The notes: a model not told the origin generated them from the sequence alone. A DNA stretch of 64,000 nt from JAPOUP01 sp965199865 (GCA_965199865.1 CBDATU010000011.1:992001-1056000); one strand, 5' to 3'. Numbered from the stretch's first letter, positions 35,111 through 43,072 are shown. Translations and numbers: made by a program.

Positions 35111-36086
35111 TCAGGCGGCGAGGTCAAGGGCGACGGGCCCGGTCGGCAGGGACAGCGTCTGCCAGCCGTCAACCTTTCGCAACCGGATCTGACCCGATGC
35201 CAGGAGCGCCCAGAGCAGCATGGGCACGGTCTCCGCGCAGGGTAGCAGCGTCTGGGTCTTTATCCGCCTCCGGAACTCGCCGTTGAGCCTCTCGATGGCG
35301 TTGGTCGTCCGCGCCGATCTCCACTGCGACGGGTCGAGCCGGGTGAACGTGAACAGGCGGTCGCCCGCCTCGTCCAGGCTGTCGGCGACGGCCCGGCACT
35401 TTTTCCTCCACTTCTTCAGGAACGCCCTGCGGCGGCGCTGGATCTCCTCCACGGTCTCCGCGTAGATCATGTCGCGGTAGTCATTGCCGATCTCGTCATG
35501 CAGGCGCTTCGGGGCGTGGCCCAGCAGGTTGCGGTGCTTGTGGACGGTGCAGCGCTGGATCGGCAGATCCTCACCCCAGAGCGTGGTGAGCGCGGCCTCG
35601 AGGCCCGGCGCGCCGTCGACGATGACGAACTCCGGCCGCCTGAGGCCGCGCGCGTCGAGGTCGGCCAGGAACCCGCTCCATGCCGCGGTGCTCTCTCCGC
35701 CCATCTTTCCTATGGAAAGCAGCACCTTATGGCCGTCCCGGCGCACGCCGACGGCGGCCAGCACGGATATTTTCGTCGCCTTTCCGTCGATCCTGGTCTT
35801 TATCACCGTGCCGTCCAGGATCAGGCGGACGATGTCCTCATCGGCCAGGCTGCGGGCGCACCAGGCGTCCCAGTCCGATCTGACCCGGCGCCAGGCCCGG
35901 CTGACCACGTCCTTGCTCACGGCCCCCCTGAACAGCGCGAAAAGCGCCCGCTTCACCCGGCGCGTGTTCGTGCCGGAAAGGTAGACGGACGTGATCAGGG
36001 CCTCGGCCTTTTTCGTCATGCGCTGGTAGCGCCCGAGCGCCTTCGACCGCCATTCCCTGACCCCGCCGTCCGCGTCCCGGATCCGG
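35111..36086 (-). pseudogene. IS256-family (mutator) transposase, 3' part
   Basis: About 325 codons of a mutator-type DDE transposase: VRLILDGTVIKTRIDGK with the first catalytic Asp, FVIVDGAPGLEAAL with the second, the mutator signature region VPIQRCTVHKHRNLL-like IQRCTVHKHRNLLG, and the TNAIERLNGEFRRRIK glutamate motif. The 5' part lies at 38533-38783. Joining 38783-38533 to 36086-35111 gives an unbroken 408-codon frame, so the gene was intact before DruA-IS4 copy 4 inserted. Confidence 0.92.
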
Positions 36087-36095
36087 GCGCGGGGC

Positions 36096-38532
36096 ATGTC
36101 ACTATAGCACTGTTGACTCCCTGAGCGGGCCCCGGCTTCTGAAGGCCCTGTAGAATGCGGTTGCCTGGAGGAGGTATTTCATGCCTTTCCACATTTTCTG
36201 CGTCCCCGGCAGGGGCTGGCGTTTCGAGGGGATGAAGCCGACGTAGCGGCCGATGTCGATGGCGGCCTCGCGGATGGTGAAGCCGTCGAAGGGCGGGGCC
36301 CGGGCGTCCCTGAAGCCGTAATCCTCCATCCCGATCCAGAGGGCGGTGAGCTCGTCCTCGTCCAGGAAATCGAGGGCGGGCCGGTCGGGCTCGGCCTTCG
36401 CGGCGCGCTGGATGTCGAACACGCGCCATGCGGTGACGGCGTCGAAGGCGAGGCAGCACCGGAGGTCGTCGGCCTCGTCGAGCTGGCGGTCCTCGATGCG
36501 GGTGCACTGTTTCAGCGTCTTGAAATATTCCTCGATTGTCCACCTCGCCTCGTACCGCCTGACGGTGTCGATGGCGCCCTGGAGGTCGGGCTTCGCGTCG
36601 CTGGACAGCAGCAGCCATGACAGCCGCCGGCCGCCCTTCGGCGGCGTGGTGGTCTCGCTGGCGAGCACCGCGGTGACCGGCAGGGTCTGGCGGCTCCGTC
36701 CGGGGGCCTTCAGCTCGACGCGTGCGACGCGGATCTCCGTCTCCGCGGTCCGCGCCGGGCGGGCCCTCACGGCCTTTCGCCCACGCGACCCGGTGATCCC
36801 GCCGCGGGCGGCGACGTGGACGGTGCGCGTCCCGACGGCGGGCAGCCCGGAGACGTGCTCCATGAGGTCCACCACCTCACCGCCGGCGATGACGGAGCGG
36901 CGGGTCGAGGCGCTGGAGCGCACCAGCAGCCCGGCCGCGGCGGGGTCTTCCGCCTGGGCCTCGAACATGTCCCATATGTCGCCCTCGCGGTCGCAGACGG
37001 TGATCACGCGCGTTCCAGGGCTGGTCCTCCCGACCTCCTGCGCCAGGGCCAGGCCCTCCAGCCAGCGGCGGCTCTCGCTGCCACCGTCGGGCGTCTCCGT
37101 CTCCGCCGCCCTGTCCGGTTCCGGCTCCGCCCGCCCCGTGCCTCCGCGCCTGCGGTCGGCCTTCACGGTGACGCCCTCCCGGAAGCTGGCGTCGATGGCC
37201 AGCACCCCGAGGCCGCGGCCGGAGGCCGACACCGCCAGCGTCACGTGCGCCGGGATGCCGACGCTGCCCGATCCGCCGCCGCCGAGCTTCGCCAGACCGC
37301 CCGTGGAGCCCTTCAGGCCGGAAAAGTCCAGCATCGTGGTGTCCTGGATGGCCAGGACCTCCGTCTCGGCCCGGCAGCGCTGGAGCGTGGCCATGCGGTG
37401 GCTCTCGATGATGTCGTCCATGCTCACCCTGGGGTTGGAAAGCAGCCTGTAGGCCGCACCCTGATCCTTTTTTCCGGCGAAGACAACGGCGACCGGCTCA
37501 CCGGGCCGGGTCTCCCAGGCCCTCCCCATGGCCAGGATCCGGCTGCGCACCCGTCCGTCGGGATGGCCGCACAGCCCGAACTCCAGGTCCGCCCAGTCGG
37601 CGTCCTCCGGGATCGCCGGGGCCGGGCCCAGCCAGCGCGGCGTCTCCGGCCCGCGGCACATGCGGTCGCGCCAGTCCGGATCCAGCGGCCTCATCCAGAC
37701 GCCGCAGGCCTCCGCTCCCTCCCGGCGGTGGCCGGGAGGATGGCCGGAGGTGGTCCCGGCGAACTCCCATCCGGCCGCCGCGTAGGCCGTGCCGGGGCGC
37801 TCCGCGCCGACATAGGTGAAGGCCATCGCCGGACGGACGCCGTGCAGCCTCTCCCAGTCATCGGGAAGCCGCCGCGCCGCCAGCCCCAGAACGTGGCTGG
37901 CCAGGTGCGGGACCTCCACGCCTGGCAGGATCAGGAACCTGGAGTTCTGCACCAGCAGCCCCAGCTTCGCCATCCGCTCCCGGCCGCTCCAGCCGATGTA
38001 GGCGTCCCGTGCCCTCTGGTGCCAGTTGGCCGCGTGAAAGCAGAGCCCGCCGACGCGCCCCAGGCGTTCGCTGCTGATCCAGTAGAAGAGGAGAGCGCCG
38101 GGATTGGACGGGTCGCCCCGGGGATGGTGGCTCTCCATCATCCCCCGCAGGGCGCGCCGCTCCTCCGCCGTCTCCGCCATCTCCAGCCCGACACCGCCGA
38201 GCTCCGCGAGCGTGCCGGAGAACCGGACGTCGGGATGCTCCGGCAGCGGCTGGCCGGGAGCCACCGGCGATCCGGCCTGCGGCAGGGTGATGCCGTAGCG
38301 CTCCGCGATCTTCGGCAGGGCCAGCCGGGCGGAAGCGAGGCACGGCGCTCCGGCGGCGTTGGTCCAGTCCTCGCGCTCGCACAGCCCCGCCGCCAGACTG
38401 CGCCGTCCGGCTCCCGCCGCCGCCGCGGACCTCAGCCACCCGACCGTTTCCTCCCCGAAATGGCGCATCCCGACCTGCATGCGAATCAGGTAGCACGGGC
38501 GACCTATGGAATCAACTAATATATAGTGACAT
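36096..38532 (-). mobile_element. DruA-IS4 type insertion sequence, copy 4
   Basis: A 2.44-kb IS with the same ends as copy 1 (TGTCACTATAGCACTGTTGA left; TGTCACTATATATTAGTTGA right, reversed). The target duplication gcgcggggc is exact (36087-36095 and 38533-38541) and lies inside the IS256 transposase gene. Copies 1 and 4 are the same IS, so it has moved recently in this genome. Confidence 0.93.
36102..38480 (-). CDS. DruA-like (DUF4338) / IS4 transposase fusion, copy 4
   Basis: A 792-residue protein almost identical to copy 1 (small differences such as FGEETVGW for FREGTVGW and VRRYEARWTIEE for VRRYERRWTIEE). The DUF4338 half and the DDE residues (IQDTTMLD, CDREGDIWD, YREK) are all kept. 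The frame is also open back through the IS end into the first 84 codons of the IS256 transposase, so a 281-bp longer chimeric product starting at the IS256 ATG (38783) is possible. I use the MQVGMRHF start shared with copy 3. Confidence 0.92.
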   Translation of the reverse strand: MQVGMRHFGEETVGWLRSAAAAGAGRRSLAAGLCEREDWTNAAGAPCLASARLALPKIAERYGITLPQAGSPVAPGQPLPEHPDVRFSGTLAELGGVGLEMAETAEERRALRGMMESHHPRGDPSNPGALLFYWISSERLGRVGGLCFHAANWHQRARDAYIGWSGRERMAKLGLLVQNSRFLILPGVEVPHLASHVLGLAARRLPDDWERLHGVRPAMAFTYVGAERPGTAYAAAGWEFAGTTSGHPPGHRREGAEACGVWMRPLDPDWRDRMCRGPETPRWLGPAPAIPEDADWADLEFGLCGHPDGRVRSRILAMGRAWETRPGEPVAVVFAGKKDQGAAYRLLSNPRVSMDDIIESHRMATLQRCRAETEVLAIQDTTMLDFSGLKGSTGGLAKLGGGGSGSVGIPAHVTLAVSASGRGLGVLAIDASFREGVTVKADRRRGGTGRAEPEPDRAAETETPDGGSESRRWLEGLALAQEVGRTSPGTRVITVCDREGDIWDMFEAQAEDPAAAGLLVRSSASTRRSVIAGGEVVDLMEHVSGLPAVGTRTVHVAARGGITGSRGRKAVRARPARTAETEIRVARVELKAPGRSRQTLPVTAVLASETTTPPKGGRRLSWLLLSSDAKPDLQGAIDTVRRYEARWTIEEYFKTLKQCTRIEDRQLDEADDLRCCLAFDAVTAWRVFDIQRAAKAEPDRPALDFLDEDELTALWIGMEDYGFRDARAPPFDGFTIREAAIDIGRYVGFIPSKRQPLPGTQKMWKGMKYLLQATAFYRAFRSRGPLRESTVL

Positions 38533-38783
38533 GCGCGGGGCACGCTGACGGTCTCCGTCCCGAACGTTCCGGTGATCCGCCGGTCGCGGTGGCCGTGACG
38601 GTAGCCCTTCACCTCCCCGTCCCCGCGCCGGTAGCGGAGCCGGCCGAGGAACTCGGAGAGCTCCTCCTCGAAAACCGCCTCGATCGTGCCGCGGATGCTC
38701 GACCGGAGCCGGTCCTCGATCGGGTCGAGGCCCCCGTCGAATGTCTCTGGCGAAAGTTCGGTGCTGGATATAGTCTGTTTCAT
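38533..38783 (-). pseudogene. IS256-family transposase, 5' part
   Basis: The first 84 codons of the mutator transposase: MKQTISSTELSPETFDGG, then IRGTIEAVFEEELSEFLGRL and YRHGHRDRRITGTFGTETVS, the usual N-terminal region before the DDE core. It is cut after VPRA by DruA-IS4 copy 4 and continues at 36086. The IS30 element begins only a few bases upstream of its ATG, removing its native promoter. Confidence 0.9.
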
Positions 38784-38906
38784 GGCCCCCGTTCCACCCT
38801 GAAGTGCAACACTTTCAGTAGCGGGTTTCTCCCGGGTCGGCGCAGGATGTTGCGAATCGGCCAGGTAGCGGCGACAGTCCCGGTGAGTTGAGAACCGGAG
38901 ACCGCC

Positions 38907-39872
38907 ATGCCAAAGGGCTACCACCACCTGACCCAGCCCGAAAGATGCCAGATATACGCCCTGAGGAAAAGCGGGCTTTCGCAGGGAGCGGTCGCCCGGC
39001 AGCTCGGGCGTTGCCGCTCGGTGATATCGCGGGAGATACGTCGCAACAGCGGGGAACGGGGCTACCGGCACGCCCAGGCGCAGCGGAAGGCGGAGGAGCG
39101 ACGGCGTGCGGCGTCATCGGTTCCGAGGAAACTGACGCCGGAGCGCTGGGCGAAGGTCACGGAGAGGCTGGAAGAGGGCTGGAGCCCGGAACAGATTTCC
39201 GGCCGGCTGCGGCTGGAGGACCCGGGGATGGCGGGCAGGCAGCGGATTTACGACCGCATCAGGGGCGGCCGCGGGAACGGCGGCGGGCTCTGGAAGCACC
39301 TCCGGCGGCGTGGAAGGAAGCCGAACTGGAAGGGCGGCCGCCACTCGGGCCGGGGTCACATCCCCGGCCGGGTGGACATCTCCGAGCGCCCGCAGGAGGT
39401 GGAGGCGAAGGAGCGCGTCGGCGACTGGGAGGCGGACACGGTGATCGGAAAGGCGCATGGCGGCGCGGTGGTGTCCCTTGTGGACCGGGCCTCGAAATAC
39501 ACGCTTCTCCAGAGGGTTGACCGCCGGAAAGCGGATGTGGTCGGGAAAGCGATGGTCGACATGCTCGGTTCGCTCGACGCTCCGGTGCACACGATCACCG
39601 CCGACAACGGCAAGGAGTTCGCCGGTCACGCGGCGGTGGCGAAGGCGCTGGAAGCGGCCTTTTTCTTCGCCCGCCCGTACCACTCCTGGGAGCGGGGGCT
39701 GAACGAACACACGAACGGGCTGCTGCGCGAGTATCTGCCGAAGGGCACGGACTTCCGTACGGTGACGGACAGGGAGGTCCGGGAGGTGCAGGACATCCTG
39801 AACGCGCGTCCGCGCAGGTCCCTCGGCTACCTCACACCGGCGGAGGCGCTGCGGCGGGCCCGGCCTCCCTGA
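38907..39872 (+). CDS. IS30-family transposase
   Basis: A 321-residue transposase, full length. The N-terminal HTH is YHHLTQPERCQIYALRKSGL followed by AVARQLGRCRSVISREIRRN. The DDE core shows GDWEADTVIG (first Asp), HTITADNGKEFAGH (second Asp) and RPYHSWERGLNEHTNGLLRE (Glu, the IS30 signature), ending in LNARPRRSLGYLTPAEALRR. Start ATG follows GGAGACCGCC. It appears intact. Confidence 0.93.
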   Translation: MPKGYHHLTQPERCQIYALRKSGLSQGAVARQLGRCRSVISREIRRNSGERGYRHAQAQRKAEERRRAASSVPRKLTPERWAKVTERLEEGWSPEQISGRLRLEDPGMAGRQRIYDRIRGGRGNGGGLWKHLRRRGRKPNWKGGRHSGRGHIPGRVDISERPQEVEAKERVGDWEADTVIGKAHGGAVVSLVDRASKYTLLQRVDRRKADVVGKAMVDMLGSLDAPVHTITADNGKEFAGHAAVAKALEAAFFFARPYHSWERGLNEHTNGLLREYLPKGTDFRTVTDREVREVQDILNARPRRSLGYLTPAEALRRARPP

Positions 39873-39911
39873 GCCGACCGTTCCGTCGGTCGGCGGGGAA
39901 AAGGCAGGCCA

Positions 39912-39976
39912 CCAGGCGCGGCCCCCGGGGCGATGGTCGGGCTCCGCCCTCCCTTCGCCCCGGGGGCCGCGCCTGG
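39912..39976. repeat. Long perfect hairpin in the IS30 tail
   Basis: Two 22-bp arms (39912-39933 and 39955-39976) are exact reverse complements, separated by a 21-nt loop that contains gggctccgccc, itself a small stem. It lies between the IS30 transposase stop and the right end of the element. Confidence 0.85.
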
Positions 39977-40088
39977 CCGGCGGAAGGCCCTTGCGGTGCC
40001 GGAAGGGCGGGATTACGCTCCGATCCACGGGACTTTCGCCGTCCTGGACGCCGGATCGGGTGGCCTGGGGACGGAATCCGCCACCATA

Positions 40089-40158
40089 CGGCCCTTTCCG
40101 GGGCGTTCCCTGCGCGTGGGCTCCGCCCCCCGCTGCGGAAACGCCCCGGAAAGGGCCG
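40089..40158. repeat. Second long perfect hairpin in the IS30 tail
   Basis: Two 19-bp arms (40089-40107 and 40140-40158) are exact reverse complements around a 32-nt loop that again contains gggctccgccc. Together with the hairpin at 39912-39976 it forms a tandem pair with unrelated stems but a shared loop core. Confidence 0.85.
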
Positions 40159-40290
40159 GGCGTTGCGCTTCGGACTGGAAGTGGGGTGGTGTGGTCTCCT
40201 ACTCTGGCGGCTCCGGCCGCCGGTTGGGTGGTTATGGTTCACCCGGAGATTGCACCGTTTTCGAATTTCCACCAAACTCGCGACACGACC

Positions 40291-40298
40291 TTCGTCTC
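40291..40298. repeat. Target duplication of the IS256 element, right
   Basis: Copy of ttcgtctc matching 35035-35042. Confidence 0.9.
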
Positions 40299-40532
40299 TG
40301 ATATGGATGGAATGCCTGATCGATACCACACGCCAGGCTAAAGAAGCCCAGAGACCAAAACCGGAAACGAAATACGGTCCAAAGCAGCAGTTGATAGCCG
40401 ACGCTGACGATGGCGATACCTGCGATCTGGACGCAGCGTTGGACAAATCCATACGGTCGCCGTTCCAACCTCCGCTGAAAACACGGCCCCCTGTCCGTAG
40501 AAGCCTCATGGATTGATGGACAGGGGGTCACC

Positions 40533-40667
40533 ATGAGACTTTACTCCATACCCGCCCTTATGGCGGGTTTTCTCGTTATCGGATGCGTGTCGGTCGGCGA
40601 ACTCCACCCGCAGCAGGGCGTTCCGCCGGCGGTGGTCGCTGAACCGATCGTAGTCACGTGCCCGTGA
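40533..40667 (+). CDS. Tiny lipoprotein
   Basis: A 44-residue lipoprotein: MRLYSIPALMAGFLVIGCVS gives a lipobox with the modified cysteine at residue 18, and the mature 27-residue peptide is proline/valine-rich and ends in a cysteine (VVTCP). CAGGGGGTCACC upstream of the ATG is a strong ribosome site. Its stop overlaps the start of the next small gene (GTGA). Such overlapping small lipoprotein/partner pairs occur in prophage lysis cassettes (spanins) and plasmid entry-exclusion loci; no neighbour confirms either. Confidence 0.6.
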   Translation: MRLYSIPALMAGFLVIGCVSVGELHPQQGVPPAVVAEPIVVTCP

Positions 40668-40876
40668 CCGAGGTCGAACGTCACTGCCCTCCTCCAAAGC
40701 CGCGACAGCCGGAAGGCTTCCGTCAGATGGTGTCCTTGCTCACAGAGGCGCGGGCGGGACTGGAGCGGTGCCGTATCGCGGTAGACGCGTGGGAACGGTC
40801 CTGGAAGGAGTGCAGGGCAGTGAACCAGTCGTCACATGACGAAAAGGTCGGAGCAACAGCAGATCGGCCTGGTTAA
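40664..40876 (+). CDS. Small hypothetical protein coupled to the lipoprotein
   Basis: About 70 residues beginning VTEVERHCPPPKPRQPEGF, then a helical FRQMVSLLTEARAGLERCRIAVDAW segment with heptad-like spacing. It begins by a GTG that overlaps the lipoprotein stop codon; another GTG six bases upstream is possible. No signal peptide is visible and I do not recognise the family. Confidence 0.5.
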   Translation: MTEVERHCPPPKPRQPEGFRQMVSLLTEARAGLERCRIAVDAWERSWKECRAVNQSSHDEKVGATADRPG

Positions 40877-41370
40877 GCCTTTCCAGCGAGCACTCGTCAT
40901 CCGGCGTCCGAATTCTGAACGCTGGGCGTCGGTCTTGGATCGCACTTTCGTTCTGCATTCCTTTCCTTCCGCGCTCGATGGTCGATTGGTCTTTCCCGGC
41001 CTTGATCGACCTGCCAAAAACACGAACGAAACGATCTGGCTGATCCGGAATCCGGTGATTTCAGAACCGCCGCAACTCAGGAACCAGGGATCTCGAAGTC
41101 GGACTTCATATCCTGAAACGGAGCGGAACAAAAAAGATCACTTCAAATTGGGACACTACCCAATAACAGGTTGAAGTCGCCACCGGGGCTGTTTAGGTTG
41201 GATGAGCATGGTTTGCCTGAGGTTGTCGTGCTAGGGTGGTGGGTCTTCTGGTCAGTCTGCAAGGCTGCAGGCTGTTGGCAAAGGGCCATCGGCGACGGGT
41301 TGATCCACTGGATCAACCAACTTATGGCGGGAAGCCAGGAGGATCCCTCAGGTGGGTCGACGTGGGAGAT
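40877..41370. other. Intergenic region upstream of tRNA-Lys
   Basis: About 490 bp with no convincing gene. It holds one notable palindrome at 41298-41318, listed separately. Confidence 0.45.
41298..41318. repeat. Perfect 21-bp palindrome upstream of tRNA-Lys
   Basis: ggttgatcca-c-tggatcaacc: two exact 10-bp arms around one base, 53 bp before the tRNA. It could be a protein-binding site or a hairpin; no T-tract follows. Confidence 0.6.
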
Positions 41371-41446
41371 GGGCCGTTAGCTCAGTTGGTAGAGCAACTG
41401 ACTTTTAATCAGTGGGTCGCAGGTTCGAATCCTGCACGGCTCACCA
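41371..41446 (+). tRNA. tRNA-Lys (anticodon TTT)
   Basis: A 76-nt cloverleaf with encoded CCA: acceptor GGGCCGT pairs with ACGGCTC (one G-T), D-arm GCTCAGTTGGTAGAGC, anticodon loop with TTT inside CTGACTTTTAATCAG, variable loop, T-arm GCAGGTTCGAATCCTGC. The integrase pseudogene ends inside its 3' end, the usual position of an attachment site for tyrosine integrases. Confidence 0.96.
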
Positions 41447-42579
41447 CTTCCCATAAATTATCCTTTCCCCACTTGGGGTGGTGTTGGTTTTGATGAACCT
41501 ATCTGGAAGGTTTGCCAGATTGCGCACGCCATTGGGGCGGGCGATGAGTTTCTCGATGGTGGAATCGGCCATGCTTTCGCGACCTGCGGCCTCGGTGTAG
41601 CGCTGCACGAGGGCCAGAGTTTTGTGGCCGGTGACCGCGCCGATCTCGTGCGTGGTGGCTGCAGATTCAGCCAGACGGCACGCACAGGCATTACGCAAAC
41701 CGTGTGTGGAGCATTGGGGCGGTTTGGCGTCCTCGGCCCAACGCTCCATGAGATTGCCCAGGCCACCTGCTGAACGCATTGTGCCATTCTGGGTGGCCAG
41801 GAACGGGCTGTCCTTGGGTAGCTCGTCCAGCACCTCGGCCAGGTCCGGGTGGATCGGAACGGAAACCAGCACCCTGCCATAGCGTTGCGTCTTCTGCCGC
41901 TGGTACCAGATTTTGCCATTGCGTATGTTCTTCGGCCCCAGCTTCACCGCATCGACCTGCACCGCGCCGGCGTAGAGCATCAGCGTCACCGCCGTGTGCG
42001 CCAGCGTGCCGGGCTTGTGGGTCTTGAAAAACTGAACCAGCTCGTCCTCGTCCCAAGTGTGGAAGCCGTCACCGCCCACGCGGAACGGCTTGGTCGCCCG
42101 CGCCGGGTTGTCGCCACGCCAATCCAACGAGATCGCGAAATCCAACAACTGGATCAGCCGCTTGCGCAGGTTGTTCGCCGCCGTGGGGTCTCGGCCTTCT
42201 CCGCCAGGATCATCTGCACATGCCGGCGCTGCATCAATCTCACCGGCTTGTCGCTATGCTCCTCCTGAAACTTCTCGACGATCCCGCGACAGACCTTCTG
42301 TATGCTCGGCGCGAGGTCAAGGAACTCCGGCTAGCGATACCAGAGCGCGACAAGCTGGCTGACACTGTAGGGCTTGGTCCGGTCCGCACCGATCAGTCCG
42401 CGCGTCTTGTGGCCATTCACGGCATCCTCATAGCGCCTGACAAAGTCTTCCGACCCGTATTCGCTCCCCAGTTCCGCTGAAAACCCACCCTTCCGAAACC
42501 GCCGCCGCCGCTTCCCGTGCCGGTCGAAATAGGCCGTCGCGCCGGGAAACTGCTTTCGACGTTTCACGGGCGATCCCAC
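41441..42579 (-). pseudogene. Tyrosine-recombinase integrase, disrupted
   Basis: The C-terminal catalytic half (41441-42148) is open and shows TAVTLMLYAGAVQVDAVKL (with the usual catalytic Arg position altered to Val in AVQVDA), STHGLRNACACRLAE (H-x-x-R), VTGHKTLALVQRYTEAA (H and Tyr nucleophile region). The N-terminal half (VKRRKQFPGATAYFDRHGK, then PYSVSQLVALWYR) is separated by an in-frame TAG after ALWYR and by a frameshift before TAANNLRKRLIQLL. The integrase that placed the island in tRNA-Lys is therefore probably dead. Confidence 0.88.
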
Positions 42580-42737
42580 GGGTTGTTGACCTCCTCGGTC
42601 TGCTTCTCGGTGCTGTAGATCACGACCTTTCCGTCCCGGCTGATCTCGAACCGCACGACCGGTATGCCCACGTCCCTGTATGCTTTAAGGTATCGTGTCA
42701 GCTCGGTTTGCGTCAGCGTCGCGCGGGGCATGGCCAT
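42564..42737 (-). CDS. 57-aa conserved small protein between integrase and excisionase
   Basis: MAMPRATLTQTELTRYLKAY begins a 57-residue protein that continues GIPVVRFEISRDGKVVIYST and ends in EVNNPWDRP. A winged-helix-like basic N-terminus followed by two beta strands is plausible. Its stop codon overlaps the GTG start of the integrase frame, and its start lies within the end of the excisionase-like gene. A decayed second copy exists at about 56405-56576, which argues that it is a real, conserved part of this integrase module. Confidence 0.7.
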   Translation of the reverse strand: MAMPRATLTQTELTRYLKAYRDVGIPVVRFEISRDGKVVIYSTEKQTEEVNNPWDRP

Positions 42738-42961
42738 GGGATTTCCCTACACTTGGCTGCGCCGATAGCTTTCGGCTCTGCCTTCACAGTGAATTTCTCA
42801 ACATAACGCTCCCATGCGCCCTGCGGGATTTTCGGATTGCGGCGGCTAGGGGCCGTATAGATATGATCCAGCATATCCTCGCGGATCAGGTAGCGGACGT
42901 TGGACACTGGAATGCCTACCTGTTCGGCCAGTTCCCTTGGGGTTTCCAGAAGCTTTGTCAT
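42713..42961 (-). CDS. Excisionase-like small DNA-binding protein
   Basis: An 82-residue protein with an MerR/Xis-type helix-turn-helix: TPRELAEQVGIPVSNVRYLI, then a short wing and IPQGAWERYVEKF, which fits excisionase-family proteins that read a helix and then a promoter-proximal beta strand. It overlaps the start of the 57-aa gene and precedes the integrase, as expected for xis. It is divergent from the XRE regulator across a 176-bp operator region. Confidence 0.7.
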   Translation of the reverse strand: MTKLLETPRELAEQVGIPVSNVRYLIREDMLDHIYTAPSRRNPKIPQGAWERYVEKFTVKAEPKAIGAAKCREIPWPCPARR

Positions 42962-43072
42962 GCTTCACCTCCTCTATGTTCGCGCTCACAAATCGAGGCA
43001 GGAGGTTTCATTTTGCATTCAGAATGAAACAAACATACGCTGATTTTACGTGAATCGAGTGCATTGCCACGA

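Larger units (their letters stand above)
38786..40187 (+). mobile_element. IS30-family element
   Basis: A roughly 1.4-kb IS inside the 5' leader of the IS256 element. The ends are imperfect inverted repeats, ccgttccaccctgaagtgc at the left and a matching cttccagtccgaagcgc (reverse complement) at the right, so exact boundaries are uncertain by a few bases. It carries one transposase gene followed by a 300-bp region with two long hairpins. No target duplication could be fixed; IS30 elements make only 2-3 bp. Confidence 0.8.
35043..40290 (-). mobile_element. IS256-family element carrying two nested insertions
   Basis: The outer element has terminal inverted repeats of more than 50 bp with only two mismatches, beginning GGTCGTGTCGCGAATTTGG at the left and GGTCGTGTCGCGAGTTTGG (reverse complement) at the right, and an exact 8-bp target duplication ttcgtctc. 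Its transposase gene is cut by DruA-IS4 copy 4 (36096-38532), and an IS30-family element (about 38786-40187) sits just upstream of its start codon. Subtracting both leaves about 1.4 kb, a normal IS256 length. A truncated relative lies at 62646-63026. Confidence 0.93.

Noticed and set aside
40232..40534. Minus-strand membrane-like frame at the right IS256 flank
   Set aside because: Hydrophobic but partly inside the terminal repeat; joining it across the IS256 target site gives no recognisable protein, and the plus-strand lipoprotein has a better ribosome site.
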